Counted from the first letter of the stretch, positions 1-5,285 are shown. The stretch is DNA of 5,410 bases from Mailhella massiliensis (GCF_020741395.1 NZ_DYZA01000174.1:1-5410), one strand, 5' to 3'. The notes: generated from the letters alone by a model not told the origin. A program made the numbers and translations.

Positions 1-306
1 GCCCTGCCGGGGCAGCTGCCCAAAAAGGTACGGCAGCAGCATGCCGCCAGGGTGCGGGAACTCATGGCGGAAAAACATGCCGCGTTTTTGCGTTCCCAGC
101 TTGCCATGCCTTCCATGAAGGTGGCGTTCGACAATACCGACGCGCGGCACGGCAACAATGAATGGTATGCCGACTGCCGCATGGAGGAGAGCACAGGCTT
201 TCCTTGCGGCGGGCATGAGCTCGTGGCGGCAAGGCCCCTGCGGGTGGAAGGGAACATGCTTATAGTACGCCCCGTTGGGGGAGATGAAACATCACAACAC
301 CCATGA
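1..306 (+). CDS. mtaB: C-terminal part of a radical-SAM tRNA methylthiotransferase, probably MtaB (5' end outside window)
   Basis: The reading frame is open from base 1, with no start in the window, and gives 101 residues ending at TGA 304-306. It begins A-L-P-G-Q-L-P-K-K-V followed by a charged helix (about residues 10-34). This matches the end of the radical-SAM core in methylthiotransferases, where a P-G-Q-V-P-x-x-V motif precedes an R-rich helix. A beta-rich tail of about 65 residues then ends in a typical I-V-R-P-V strand, resembling the C-terminal RNA-binding (TRAM-like) domain. MtaB adds a methylthio group to N6-threonylcarbamoyladenosine at position 37 of tRNAs reading ANN codons, using two [4Fe-4S] clusters and SAM. 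Both cluster-binding regions lie upstream of the window, so they cannot be checked, and MiaB or RimO relatives are the alternatives. It sits 10 bases ahead of yicC and is probably co-transcribed with it. Confidence 0.68.
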   Translation, partial: ALPGQLPKKVRQQHAARVRELMAEKHAAFLRSQLAMPSMKVAFDNTDARHGNNEWYADCRMEESTGFPCGGHELVAARPLRVEGNMLIVRPVGGDETSQHP

Positions 307-310
307 GGAG
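305..310 (+). promoter_or_regulatory. Shine-Dalgarno of yicC, overlapping the mtaB stop codon
   Basis: GAGGAG lies six bases before the ATG at 317 and shares two bases with the upstream TGA (304-306). It decides the yicC start: in-frame TTG 275 and ATG 284 lie upstream inside mtaB, have no comparable site, and would add residues not seen at the N-terminus of the family. The overlap of stop and ribosome binding site suggests that ribosomes finishing mtaB load directly onto yicC (inference). Confidence 0.8.
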
Positions 311-316
311 AAGAAT

Positions 317-1195
317 ATGCCGCTTCGCAGCATGACGGGCTTCGGGCGCTTCCAGCAGGACGACGGCGCCGTGGTTCAGACCTGGGAGATACGCAGCGTC
401 AACAGCCGTTTTCTCGACCTGAAGTGGAAGCTGCCCCCGCAGGCCCGCAACATGGAGGCCCGCTTTGAGAAAATCGTGCGACGTTTCGCCTCGCGCGGGA
501 GGGTGGAGCTTTCGCTCAATCTTCAGTTCACGGCGGAATCTTGTGTGGCCTTCGATGCCGCGCATGCCGCAGCCATGCTGGACGCGGTGAAGGCCTTCGC
601 CTCGGCGAGGGGAGATATCTTCGAGGTGGATTACATGACGCTTCTGGATATCCCCTCACTCTGGGCTTCTTCCGGGGAAAGCGATGACGAGGCCCTGTTC
701 GGCCCCCTTGCCGCCGGGCTGGAAGCCGCGCTTGAGGACTGGAATGAATCGCGCGAAACTGAGGCTCTTGCCCTTGCCCGCGATCTGGAATGTCGATTCA
801 GCCGCATGGCGGAATGGGTATCGGCCATTGAGGAGCGCGCCCCGGCCATAAAGAGTGCCCGCTTCGAGCAGGTGCGCGAACGGCTTTCCGATATGCTGAA
901 CAATCTCGGCGGGGAGCTGGATGAAGGGCGCTTTCTGCAGGAAATGGTCATTATGGCCGACAAGCTGGACGTGACGGAAGAGCTCACGCGCCTTCATTCC
1001 CATCTTCTGCGCCTTGCCTCGCTCATGGAAAGCGGGGAAGACGCGGGCCGCAAGCTCGACTTCACGCTCCAGGAAAGCTTCCGCGAGATCAATACCTGCG
1101 GCAACAAGATACAGGACGCCCAGGTTTCCCGCATTGTGGTGGACTGCAAGAACGAACTGGAAAAATGCCGCGAACAGGTGCAGAATCTGGAGTAG
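317..1195 (+). CDS. yicC: YicC/YloC family endoribonuclease
   Basis: The protein has 292 residues, the usual family length (about 285-295). The N-terminus M-P-L-R-S-M-T-G-F-G-R (1-11) is the family signature and supports the ATG at 317. The YicC-like N-terminal domain follows, with S-V-N-S-R-F-L-D-L at 27-35 and R-G-R-V-E-L at 60-65. The middle is helical and charged, and includes S-R-E-T-E-A-L and D-V-T-E-E-L-T-R-L. The C-terminal domain (formerly DUF1732) carries G-R-K-L-D-F at 244-249, then Q-E-x-x-R-E-I-N-T, and ends E-Q-V-Q-N-L-E, close to the classic E-Q-I-Q-N-I-E ending. Work on E. coli YicC and B. subtilis YloC shows metal-dependent endoribonuclease activity and a link to small-RNA turnover; which RNAs this protein cuts cannot be told here. 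There is no signal peptide or membrane segment, so it is cytoplasmic. It follows mtaB closely and precedes gmk, a common partner in many phyla. Confidence 0.95.
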   Translation: MPLRSMTGFGRFQQDDGAVVQTWEIRSVNSRFLDLKWKLPPQARNMEARFEKIVRRFASRGRVELSLNLQFTAESCVAFDAAHAAAMLDAVKAFASARGDIFEVDYMTLLDIPSLWASSGESDDEALFGPLAAGLEAALEDWNESRETEALALARDLECRFSRMAEWVSAIEERAPAIKSARFEQVRERLSDMLNNLGGELDEGRFLQEMVIMADKLDVTEELTRLHSHLLRLASLMESGEDAGRKLDFTLQESFREINTCGNKIQDAQVSRIVVDCKNELEKCREQVQNLE

Positions 1196-1299
1196 GCCCG
1201 TTGCCTCGGGGAGGGGCGGACATGCGCCGCTTCCGATGCAGTGACAGGACTTTTCCCCGTCTGCGGCGTCCTCAGGGAGGGCGGTTTGCGGGGCGCACA

Positions 1300-1319
1300 G
1301 AACGGAGTGCCTTCCGTTC
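1300..1319. repeat. Perfect 7-bp inverted repeat (hairpin 1 of a tandem pair)
   Basis: GAACGGA 1300-1306 is the exact reverse complement of TCCGTTC 1313-1319, leaving a six-base loop. No T tract follows, so it is not a standard intrinsic terminator. It lies three bases before the next palindrome. Confidence 0.6.
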
Positions 1320-1322
1320 CAG

Positions 1323-1342
1323 GGCATGACGCCCGTCATGCC
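1323..1342. repeat. Perfect 9-bp inverted repeat (hairpin or dyad operator, second of a tandem pair)
   Basis: GGCATGACG 1323-1331 is the exact reverse complement of CGTCATGCC 1334-1342 around a two-base centre, a 20-base dyad. As RNA it would fold as an 8-bp stem with a four-base loop. As DNA it has the form of a dimeric repressor site, with TGAC and GTCA half-sites. No T tract follows directly. Whether it works as RNA or DNA cannot be told from one sequence. Confidence 0.6.
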
Positions 1343-1402
1343 GTGTATGCCTCCGTTTTTCCGCAGGGCGGCGCAGACGGAGCGAAGAAGAGAGGATGAG
1401 AT

Positions 1403-2023
1403 ATGAAGACTGATTTCGGCCCGCGTCGCGGCCTGCCTTTCGTTATCTGCGCCCCTTCCGGGGCGGGCAAGACTACGCTGGTGAGCCGCCTTACGGCGGA
1501 ATTTCCCCTGGAGTTCTCCATTTCCTGCACCACGCGCGCGCCGCGCGGCACGGAGAGAGACGGCGTGGATTATATTTTCCTTGACCGGGATACCTTCGTG
1601 AAGCGGAGGGCGCAGGGCTATTTCGCCGAATGGGCCGAAGTGCACGGCAATTTTTACGGTACGCCCCTGCAGCCTGTGCGCGACCGCCTCGCGCTCGGCA
1701 AGGACATGCTTTTTGATATCGACGTACAGGGCGCGGCGCAGCTTTCTCTTTCCCTGCCGGAAGCGCGTTTCGTGTTCATCCTGCCTCCCTCCATGGAGGA
1801 GCTGGAAAGGCGCCTTCGCGGGCGCGGCACGGACAGTGAGGAGGCTATCAGGATACGGCTTTCCAATGCCAGGACGGAGATTATGAGCAGCCACTGGTTC
1901 GATGCCGTCATCGTCAACGACGACCTCGACATGGCCTACGATCAGCTTCGTTCCTTCTATCTTGCTTCCACGCTTCAGCCTTCCCTGAAGCCGCAGCTGG
2001 CAAGGAGTATCTGCGGGGAATAG
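1403..2023 (+). CDS. gmk: Guanylate kinase
   Basis: The protein has 206 residues, the normal size for bacterial GMP kinase (about 200-210). It phosphorylates GMP (and dGMP) with ATP to give GDP, the essential step between purine synthesis or salvage and GTP, and it also affects (p)ppGpp metabolism. Residues 17-24 are the P-loop A-P-S-G-A-G-K-T, with the family's usual Ala in place of the first Gly. The GMP-binding region has S-C-T-T-R-A-P-R at 41-48, G-V-D-Y at 54-57, E76 and Y85-G-T. D105-I-D-V-Q-G is the Walker-B-like stretch. The lid is R-L-R-G-R-G-T-D (137-144), followed by R150 and R157, and the C-terminal region begins V-I-V-N-D-D (169-174). Where most homologues have R-P-G-E after the TTR motif, this one reads R-G-T-E, a small deviation. 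The ATG at 1403 follows an AGAGG site with seven-base spacing. The gene lies in the same direction as yicC, beyond the structured spacer. Confidence 0.97.
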   Translation: MKTDFGPRRGLPFVICAPSGAGKTTLVSRLTAEFPLEFSISCTTRAPRGTERDGVDYIFLDRDTFVKRRAQGYFAEWAEVHGNFYGTPLQPVRDRLALGKDMLFDIDVQGAAQLSLSLPEARFVFILPPSMEELERRLRGRGTDSEEAIRIRLSNARTEIMSSHWFDAVIVNDDLDMAYDQLRSFYLASTLQPSLKPQLARSICGE

Positions 2024-2336
2024 CGTTTTCCCGTGTTTTTCCGAGATGTTCAGGCTCGAACCGCATATCCGGCGGAAAAAAGGAAGCCCCGGCCTCCTGC
2101 GGAGTGAGAGAGGCCGATGTTCGGTAGCGGGAAAAGGGGACGCGCGGCCGCAACGGGGAAGAGGAGCCGCCTGAGTGGAGAGAGTCGGAAAAGAGCGGGC
2201 GAAGGCCGGAACAGCGTCAGCCTGTTGTCTTTTTCAGAATTTTGAATAATATTTCAAATATCTTTCTTGCTTCGGCACAGAAGTGGGAACTTTCAGCCGG
2301 GGGCGCGGTCAGAAGCTGTGTCCCGGATAGGGAACC
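2024..2336. other. gmk-recJ intergenic region: purine-rich, no gene seen
   Basis: These 313 bases hold no supportable gene. Bases 2101-2220 are 88 of 120 purines on the + strand, giving an A/G-rich transcript if gmk reads through. No intrinsic terminator for gmk is visible on the + strand. A 7-bp inverted repeat (CGGCCTC 2090-2096 with GAGGCCG 2110-2116) is followed, on the minus strand only, by six T after an eight-base gap; it serves no gene I can see. The right end turns sharply AT-rich (2224-2268) and holds the candidate recJ promoter. Confidence 0.6.
2225..2252 (+). promoter_or_regulatory. Candidate sigma-70 promoter for recJ
   Basis: TTGTCT (2225-2230) and TAATAT (2247-2252) are 16 bases apart, each matching four of six consensus bases. 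They sit in an AT-rich island within a GC-rich region, about 85 bases before the recJ ATG. The -10 is embedded in overlapping palindromes: TTTGAA 2241-2246 with TTCAAA 2253-2258, and ATATTT 2249-2254 with AAATAT 2256-2261. These could be an operator or simply AT-rich melting DNA. The promoter call is inference from sequence alone. Confidence 0.4.
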
Positions 2337-4058
2337 ATGAGCAAGGACTGGATATTCCGCACACGCAAAGACGGCGCCCCCATGCCTGCGTCTTTTTCCT
2401 CCATGGCCGGGCGCTGCGGCATTTCGCCGCGCCTTGCGCGCCTTTTGTGGCTGCGCGGACTGGAGCGGCCGGAAGCCATGGCGGAATACCTCAGCCCGGG
2501 TCTGCGCTATCTCGCAAAGCCTGCGCTGTGGCCGGGCATGGAAAAGGCGGCAAAGCTGCTTGCAGAGGGGTTGCGTGCGGGCCGGAGCATGGCCATATGG
2601 GGCGACTACGACGCCGACGGTGTAACCAGCACGGCACTTGCGCTTCAGGTCTTGCGTCATCACGGCTACGACGCTCTCTGGCATCTGCCCGACCGCCGCA
2701 GTGAAGGCTACGGCATGAATGCGGCCGGGGTGGAGGAGCTGGCGAAGCGGGGCGTTTCCCTTCTGCTCACGGTGGACTGCGGCATTTCCGACGTGTCGGC
2801 CATTGCGCGGGCAAGGGAGCTCGGCATGGACGTGGTGGTGACGGATCATCATCTGCCGCCGGAAGACCTGCCTCCCGCCACCGTGCTGTGCAACCCGAGG
2901 CTGGCGGACTGCCCCTGCGCTGCGCTGGCCGGGGTGGGGGTGACTTTTTTCCTCATGGCGGAGCTGAACGCCCGCCTTGCCGAAGGCGGCAGGCCGCGCC
3001 TGGACATGCGCCGCACGCTGGACCTCGTGGCTTTGGGTACTTTGGCCGACCTGGTGGAGCTTGAGGGGCAGAACCGTATTCTCGTCAAGAACGGCCTTCT
3101 GGTGCTGGCCGAGGCGAAAAGGCCCGGTATCGCGGAGCTGAAGGCTGTGAGCGGTTTTGCGCCGCTCGCGGCATTGGGAGCCGGGCAGGTGATCTTCAGC
3201 CTCGCCCCCCGGATCAATGCTGCGGGCCGCGTGGCCTCGGCGGAAACTGCGCTTTCCCTGCTCTGTGCGGAAGATTGCGACAGTGCGGCGGGATATGCCC
3301 GCAGTCTGGACGCCTACAATACGCAGCGTCGCCAGGAAGAGGAACGCATTACCGAACAGGCCATGGCACAGGCCGAAGCCGCGCTGAACGACCCTGCGCT
3401 GGTCATTGCCGGAAAGGACTGGAATCAGGGCGTCATAGGCATCGTGGCGTCGCGCCTTGTGGAAAAATATCATAAACCTACGCTGGTACTCTGCGCCGAC
3501 GGCGATACGCTGAAAGGTTCGGGCCGTTCCATAAGCGGCTTCAACCTGCACGACGGGCTTATGCGCTGCTCCGAAGAGCTGCTGGCCTGCGGCGGGCACC
3601 GCATGGCCGCCGGGCTGCGCCTGAAGCCGGAAAAACTGGGAGCCTTCCGTACCCGTTTTCTCGACGTGGTGCGCGCCGATCTGGGCCCCGATCCCGTGCC
3701 CGCCGTACAGATGATCGACGATGAACTTTCTTTCCGGGAAGCTGCGGATTTCGTGTTTCTCAAAGAGCTGGAAATGATGCAGCCCTTCGGGGTGGGCAAC
3801 CCGGAGCCCGTGTTTCAGTCTCCTCCGCTTCTGGTGAAGCGGCGCAGGCTTTTCGGCCAGCAGAAGAACCATGTGCTTCTGGAACTGACGGATGAGAGCT
3901 GCAATATTACCCTTCAGGCCAAGGCATGGAGGCAGGCGGGAGAGTTTCCCTCCGACGTGGAGGGCAGGCGTATACTTCTCGCCTACAGCCCGTGCATCGA
4001 CATGTACAACGGCGCGGCCAGCGTGGACGTGCGCATCAGGGACTGGAAAATGGCCTGA
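2337..4058 (+). CDS. recJ: Single-stranded-DNA-specific exonuclease RecJ
   Basis: The protein has 573 residues, against 577 for E. coli RecJ. It degrades single-stranded DNA 5' to 3' in recombination repair (RecFOR pathway), mismatch repair and fork processing, using Mn2+ or Mg2+ in the cytoplasm. The DHH-domain motifs are in order: G89-D-Y-D-A-D-G95, D147 in T-V-D-C-G, D170-H-H172, and D238 in L-G-T-L-A-D-L. P291-R-I-N-A-A-G-R298 follows. The DHHA1 domain has N363-Q-G-V-I-G-I-V-A-S-R, G394-S-G-R-S398 and G419-G-H421-R-M-A-A-G. The C-terminal OB-fold region starts near M481-Q-P-F-G-V-G-N-P-E-P491. All expected metal ligands are present, so the enzyme should be active. The ATG at 2337 has an AGGGA just upstream (three-base spacing, rather tight). 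It has a possible promoter of its own and is convergent with greA. Confidence 0.97.
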   Translation: MSKDWIFRTRKDGAPMPASFSSMAGRCGISPRLARLLWLRGLERPEAMAEYLSPGLRYLAKPALWPGMEKAAKLLAEGLRAGRSMAIWGDYDADGVTSTALALQVLRHHGYDALWHLPDRRSEGYGMNAAGVEELAKRGVSLLLTVDCGISDVSAIARARELGMDVVVTDHHLPPEDLPPATVLCNPRLADCPCAALAGVGVTFFLMAELNARLAEGGRPRLDMRRTLDLVALGTLADLVELEGQNRILVKNGLLVLAEAKRPGIAELKAVSGFAPLAALGAGQVIFSLAPRINAAGRVASAETALSLLCAEDCDSAAGYARSLDAYNTQRRQEEERITEQAMAQAEAALNDPALVIAGKDWNQGVIGIVASRLVEKYHKPTLVLCADGDTLKGSGRSISGFNLHDGLMRCSEELLACGGHRMAAGLRLKPEKLGAFRTRFLDVVRADLGPDPVPAVQMIDDELSFREAADFVFLKELEMMQPFGVGNPEPVFQSPPLLVKRRRLFGQQKNHVLLELTDESCNITLQAKAWRQAGEFPSDVEGRRILLAYSPCIDMYNGAASVDVRIRDWKMA

Positions 4059-4088
4059 ATTCCGGCTGTCCAGAGGGAGCGATTCGTT

Positions 4089-4199
4089 ATGATGGAGTTT
4101 CCCGATCAGTACTGCGGGCCGGGCAGGGAGTTACGAAAAGCCCGCCTTGCCGTGATCATGGTGCGTTTTTCGTCTGAGAGATGCATGGAAAGGGAGTAA
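4089..4199 (+). CDS. Possible 36-residue small ORF after recJ (uncertain)
   Basis: An ATG at 4089 (a second ATG follows directly) has GGGAG at 4075-4079 with nine-base spacing, a good ribosome binding site. The frame runs to TAA 4197-4199. The product starts M-M-E-F-P-D-Q-Y-C-G-P-G-R and is basic and Arg-rich, with a short hydrophobic patch L-A-V-I-M-V at 20-25 that is too short to span a membrane. It begins 30 bases after the recJ stop and ends in TAATG, sharing one base with the next small ORF. I recognise no family. Against it: tiny size, codons such as TTA, CGA and AGA that are unusual beside its neighbours, and a hairpin (4133-4173) inside it. It may well be chance. Confidence 0.15.
   Translation: MMEFPDQYCGPGRELRKARLAVIMVRFSSERCMERE
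4133..4173 (+). terminator. Weak hairpin after recJ, possible terminator
   Basis: ACGAAAAGC 4133-4141 pairs with GTTTTTCGT 4165-4173 (nine pairs, one G-U), around an inner near-palindrome that includes TGATCA. The T run sits inside the 3' arm rather than after a GC-rich stem, so termination would be weak at best. It is the nearest inverted repeat to the recJ stop; no better recJ terminator was found. Confidence 0.2.
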
Positions 4200-4297
4200 T
4201 GCCCATCCCATATGAAAAAGGTATTCTTTTTCAAAAAAAGATACATCACTACAAGAGAGTGCCCGGCAGGGCAAAAGAGCTTTACCCGGGAGGATAG
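4199..4297 (+). CDS. Possible 32-residue small ORF overlapping the previous one (uncertain)
   Basis: Its ATG (4199-4201) overlaps the TAA of the upstream small ORF, the layout of translationally coupled genes, and the frame ends at TAG 4295-4297. The product starts M-P-I-P-Y-E-K-G-I-L-F and is Lys/His-rich and basic. GGGAG at 4192-4196 is only two bases from the ATG, too close to work well alone. Third positions are A/T-rich, unlike the neighbouring genes. No family is recognised. Coupling is the only argument for it. Confidence 0.12.
   Translation: MPIPYEKGILFQKKIHHYKRVPGRAKELYPGG
4213..4244. repeat. A/T-rich pair of mutually exclusive hairpins
   Basis: TGAAAAAG 4213-4220 is the exact reverse complement of CTTTTTCA 4226-4233 (five-base loop). 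The same CTTTTT, preceded by GTAT 4221-4224, can instead pair with AAAAAG 4235-4240 and ATAC 4241-4244. The two folds exclude each other, like an attenuator in outline. Low-complexity A and T runs make such pairings easy to get by chance. Confidence 0.35.
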
Positions 4298-4298
4298 C

Positions 4299-4440
4299 AG
4301 GCCTTGCGGACGGCGTTGCCTCCTGTCGAGTCGGACTGCCTTTCCTTTCTGTCCTGGCTCCCGGCTGCAAGGCCCCCTTCCTCGGAGAGGGGAAGACGAC
4401 AGGCATTGGCAAGGGCTGTTTTGCCGCTGGTAAGGCTTTT
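4299..4440 (+). ncRNA. Candidate structured RNA or long imperfect hairpin (recJ-greA interval)
   Basis: Nested pairings run in register. GCCTTGCGG 4301-4309 pairs with CCGC 4424-4427 plus AAGGC 4432-4436 (a four-base bulge). TTGCC 4316-4320 pairs with GGCAA 4408-4412. CCTGTCG 4322-4328 pairs with CGACAGG 4397-4403. Inside are GCCTT 4338-4342 with AAGGC 4369-4373, and CCCCT 4374-4378 with AGGGG 4388-4392. TTTT follows at 4437-4440, favouring the + strand. The shape, long stems broken by an internal loop, recalls 6S-like RNAs, but I could match no conserved 6S sequence and see no promoter. It might also be chance in GC-rich DNA. Confidence 0.22.
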
Positions 4441-4512
4441 AAGGATTGCTTTGTACCGATTTAGGCAACGGAAAACAGCCTGCGTTAAAAAGAATGCACT
4501 GACGGGGAGGAG

Positions 4513-4533
4513 GGAAAAGCCAGTTGCTTTTTC
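4513..4533. repeat. Hairpin with flanking A and T runs
   Basis: GGAAAAGC 4513-4520 pairs with GCTTTTTC 4526-4533 around a five-base loop (eight pairs, one G-U). It has the A-run/T-run symmetry of bidirectional terminators, but its core is only two G-C pairs, so it would be weak in either direction. Confidence 0.3.
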
Positions 4534-4563
4534 GTGATCGCACCTGGACAGAAGGCCCGACGC

Positions 4564-4583
4564 TCCGCCGTTCCCGCGGCGGG
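4564..4583. repeat. GC-rich hairpin of unknown role
   Basis: CCGCCG 4565-4570 is the exact reverse complement of CGGCGG 4577-4582, with a six-base loop and one more possible G-U pair outside. No T tract follows on either strand, so it is not an intrinsic terminator. It lies downstream of the greA terminator. Confidence 0.3.
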
Positions 4584-4645
4584 CAGGCAGCCGACAATCC
4601 TAAAGCAAAAGAAGTTTTCCCGCCTCCGTTCATGTTTTTGCCTGT

Positions 4646-4676
4646 AACAAAAGAGCCCCCGACGGTGCGGGGGCTC
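4646..4676 (-). terminator. Intrinsic terminator of greA
   Basis: A perfect nine-pair GC-rich stem, GAGCCCCCG 4653-4661 with CGGGGGCTC 4668-4676 and a six-base loop, is followed on the minus strand by TTTTGTT (4652 down to 4646). It starts 24 bases after the greA stop. The + strand has no T tract after the stem, so it acts leftward only and would not stop transcripts arriving from recJ. Confidence 0.93.
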
Positions 4677-4700
4677 CTGATACAAGCCGGAAAGGGCGGA

Positions 4701-5180
4701 TCAGTCGCGGACGCCGTGGAATTCGATTTCCGTGATTTCGTAGGTGACGCGGCCGCGGGGAATGTCGATGGTGACTTCGTCTCCCACCTCATGCCCCAGC
4801 AGGGCGCGCCCCACGGGAGAATTGATGGAGATGGAACCCTTGGCGAAGTCGGCTTCATCGGGGCCGAGCAGGGTGAACTGGCGTTCCGCGTCGGTGTCCA
4901 CGTCCACCACATGCACGGTAGCGCCGAAGATGACCTTGTCGCTGTGAAGCGTGTCGAGATCAATGACCGTGTACTGGGGCAGCTGGGATTCGATATAGTT
5001 GATGCGCGCTTCAAGAAAACCCTGGCGTTCACGGGCGGCGTCGTAACCGGCGTTTTCCTTCAGGTCGCCCTCTTCACGGGCTTCCTTGATGGCCTGAATA
5101 ACGGCAGGGCGCTCTTTTTTGAGCGCTTCAAGTTCTTTTTCCAGCTTCTTGTAGCCCTGTACGGAAATAGGCGTGCTCAT
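4701..5180 (-). CDS. greA: Transcription elongation factor GreA
   Basis: The protein has 159 residues, against 158 in E. coli. GreA enters the secondary channel of RNA polymerase and stimulates cleavage of backtracked RNA, rescuing paused complexes and helping promoter escape. Residues 5-75 form the N-terminal antiparallel coiled coil (K-K-L-E-K-E-L-E-A-L at 11-20). Its tip is G38-D-L-K-E-N-A44, with the two acidic catalytic residues D39 and E42 (E. coli D41 and E44). The C-terminal FKBP-like domain runs from about 82: V-I-F-G-A-T-V (83-89), G-P-D-E-A-D-F (106-112), N-S-P-V-G-R-A-L (120-127) and G-D-E-V (133-136). The start at 5180 fits M-S-T-P-I-S-V-Q-G-Y and has AAGGT seven bases upstream; an in-frame start at 5225 would add a non-homologous 15-residue leader. 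It is a single-gene transcription unit with its own promoter and terminator. Confidence 0.97.
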   Translation of the reverse strand: MSTPISVQGYKKLEKELEALKKERPAVIQAIKEAREEGDLKENAGYDAARERQGFLEARINYIESQLPQYTVIDLDTLHSDKVIFGATVHVVDVDTDAERQFTLLGPDEADFAKGSISINSPVGRALLGHEVGDEVTIDIPRGRVTYEITEIEFHGVRD

Positions 5181-5279
5181 GGCAGATACCTTCAAAACAG
5201 AAGAGATGCAAAAAAAGAGGCCCAACTTCTCGAAAGAGTGAGTTCACTTCCAGAAAAGCGGGGCGTCAGGAAATGCTTT
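5181..5279 (-). promoter_or_regulatory. greA 5' leader with a small hairpin and T tract (possible attenuator)
   Basis: About 100 bases separate the predicted start of transcription from the ATG. On the minus strand a stem of seven pairs with a three-base bulge and a UUCG tetraloop (5244 down to 5224) is followed by seven bases and then seven T (5216-5210). The AAGG ribosome binding site comes after. The stem is short and A-U rich, so termination would be partial at most. In E. coli the greA leader ends some transcripts early and yields the GraL RNAs; a parallel here is only a suggestion. Confidence 0.3.
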
Positions 5280-5285
5280 CCCTGT

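Larger units (their letters stand above)
1207..1382 (+). promoter_or_regulatory. Structured yicC-gmk spacer with competing inverted repeats (possible gmk leader)
   Basis: The 207-base spacer 1196-1402 holds no credible gene and no clear promoter, but has several pairings. CGGGGA 1207-1212 pairs with TCCCCG 1254-1259. CCGTCTGCG 1257-1265 pairs with CGCAGACGG 1372-1380. CTCCGT 1351-1356 pairs with ACGGAG 1377-1382. Two perfect small hairpins lie between them and are listed separately. The 1372-1382 strand can join only one of two partners, and the first and second pairings share 1257-1259, so alternative folds exist just upstream of the gmk ribosome binding site (about 1391-1397). That layout would suit translational or transcriptional control of gmk, but nothing here proves it. 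No known riboswitch core was recognised. Confidence 0.35.

Noticed and set aside
656..1894. Long open frame on the minus strand opposite yicC and gmk (412 codons)
   Set aside because: It lies antisense to two genes with full family motifs, has no recognisable domain, and such mirror frames are common in GC-rich DNA.
2054..2063. GGTTCGAGCC on the minus strand, like a tRNA T-arm
   Set aside because: The flanking bases cannot form the five-pair T stem, and no acceptor stem or anticodon arm fits around it.
2076..2116. Inverted repeat followed by six T on the minus strand, terminator-like
   Set aside because: There is an eight-base gap between the stem and the T tract, a 13-base loop, and no minus-strand gene nearby to terminate.
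2117..2245. 42-codon ORF in the gmk-recJ gap (ATG 2117, TGA 2243-2245)
   Set aside because: The product is a low-complexity Gly/Arg/Lys/Ser string that follows from the purine-rich DNA, and the AGAGG site is only three bases from the ATG.
2217..3872. Long open frame on the minus strand opposite recJ (551 codons)
   Set aside because: It is the antisense shadow of recJ; the product is rich in His, Arg and Ala with no domain order.
4173..4200. CTGAGAG followed by AAGGGAG, briefly suggestive of a TPP riboswitch
   Set aside because: The second conserved half of the TPP aptamer and its stems are missing, and there is no thiamine gene downstream.
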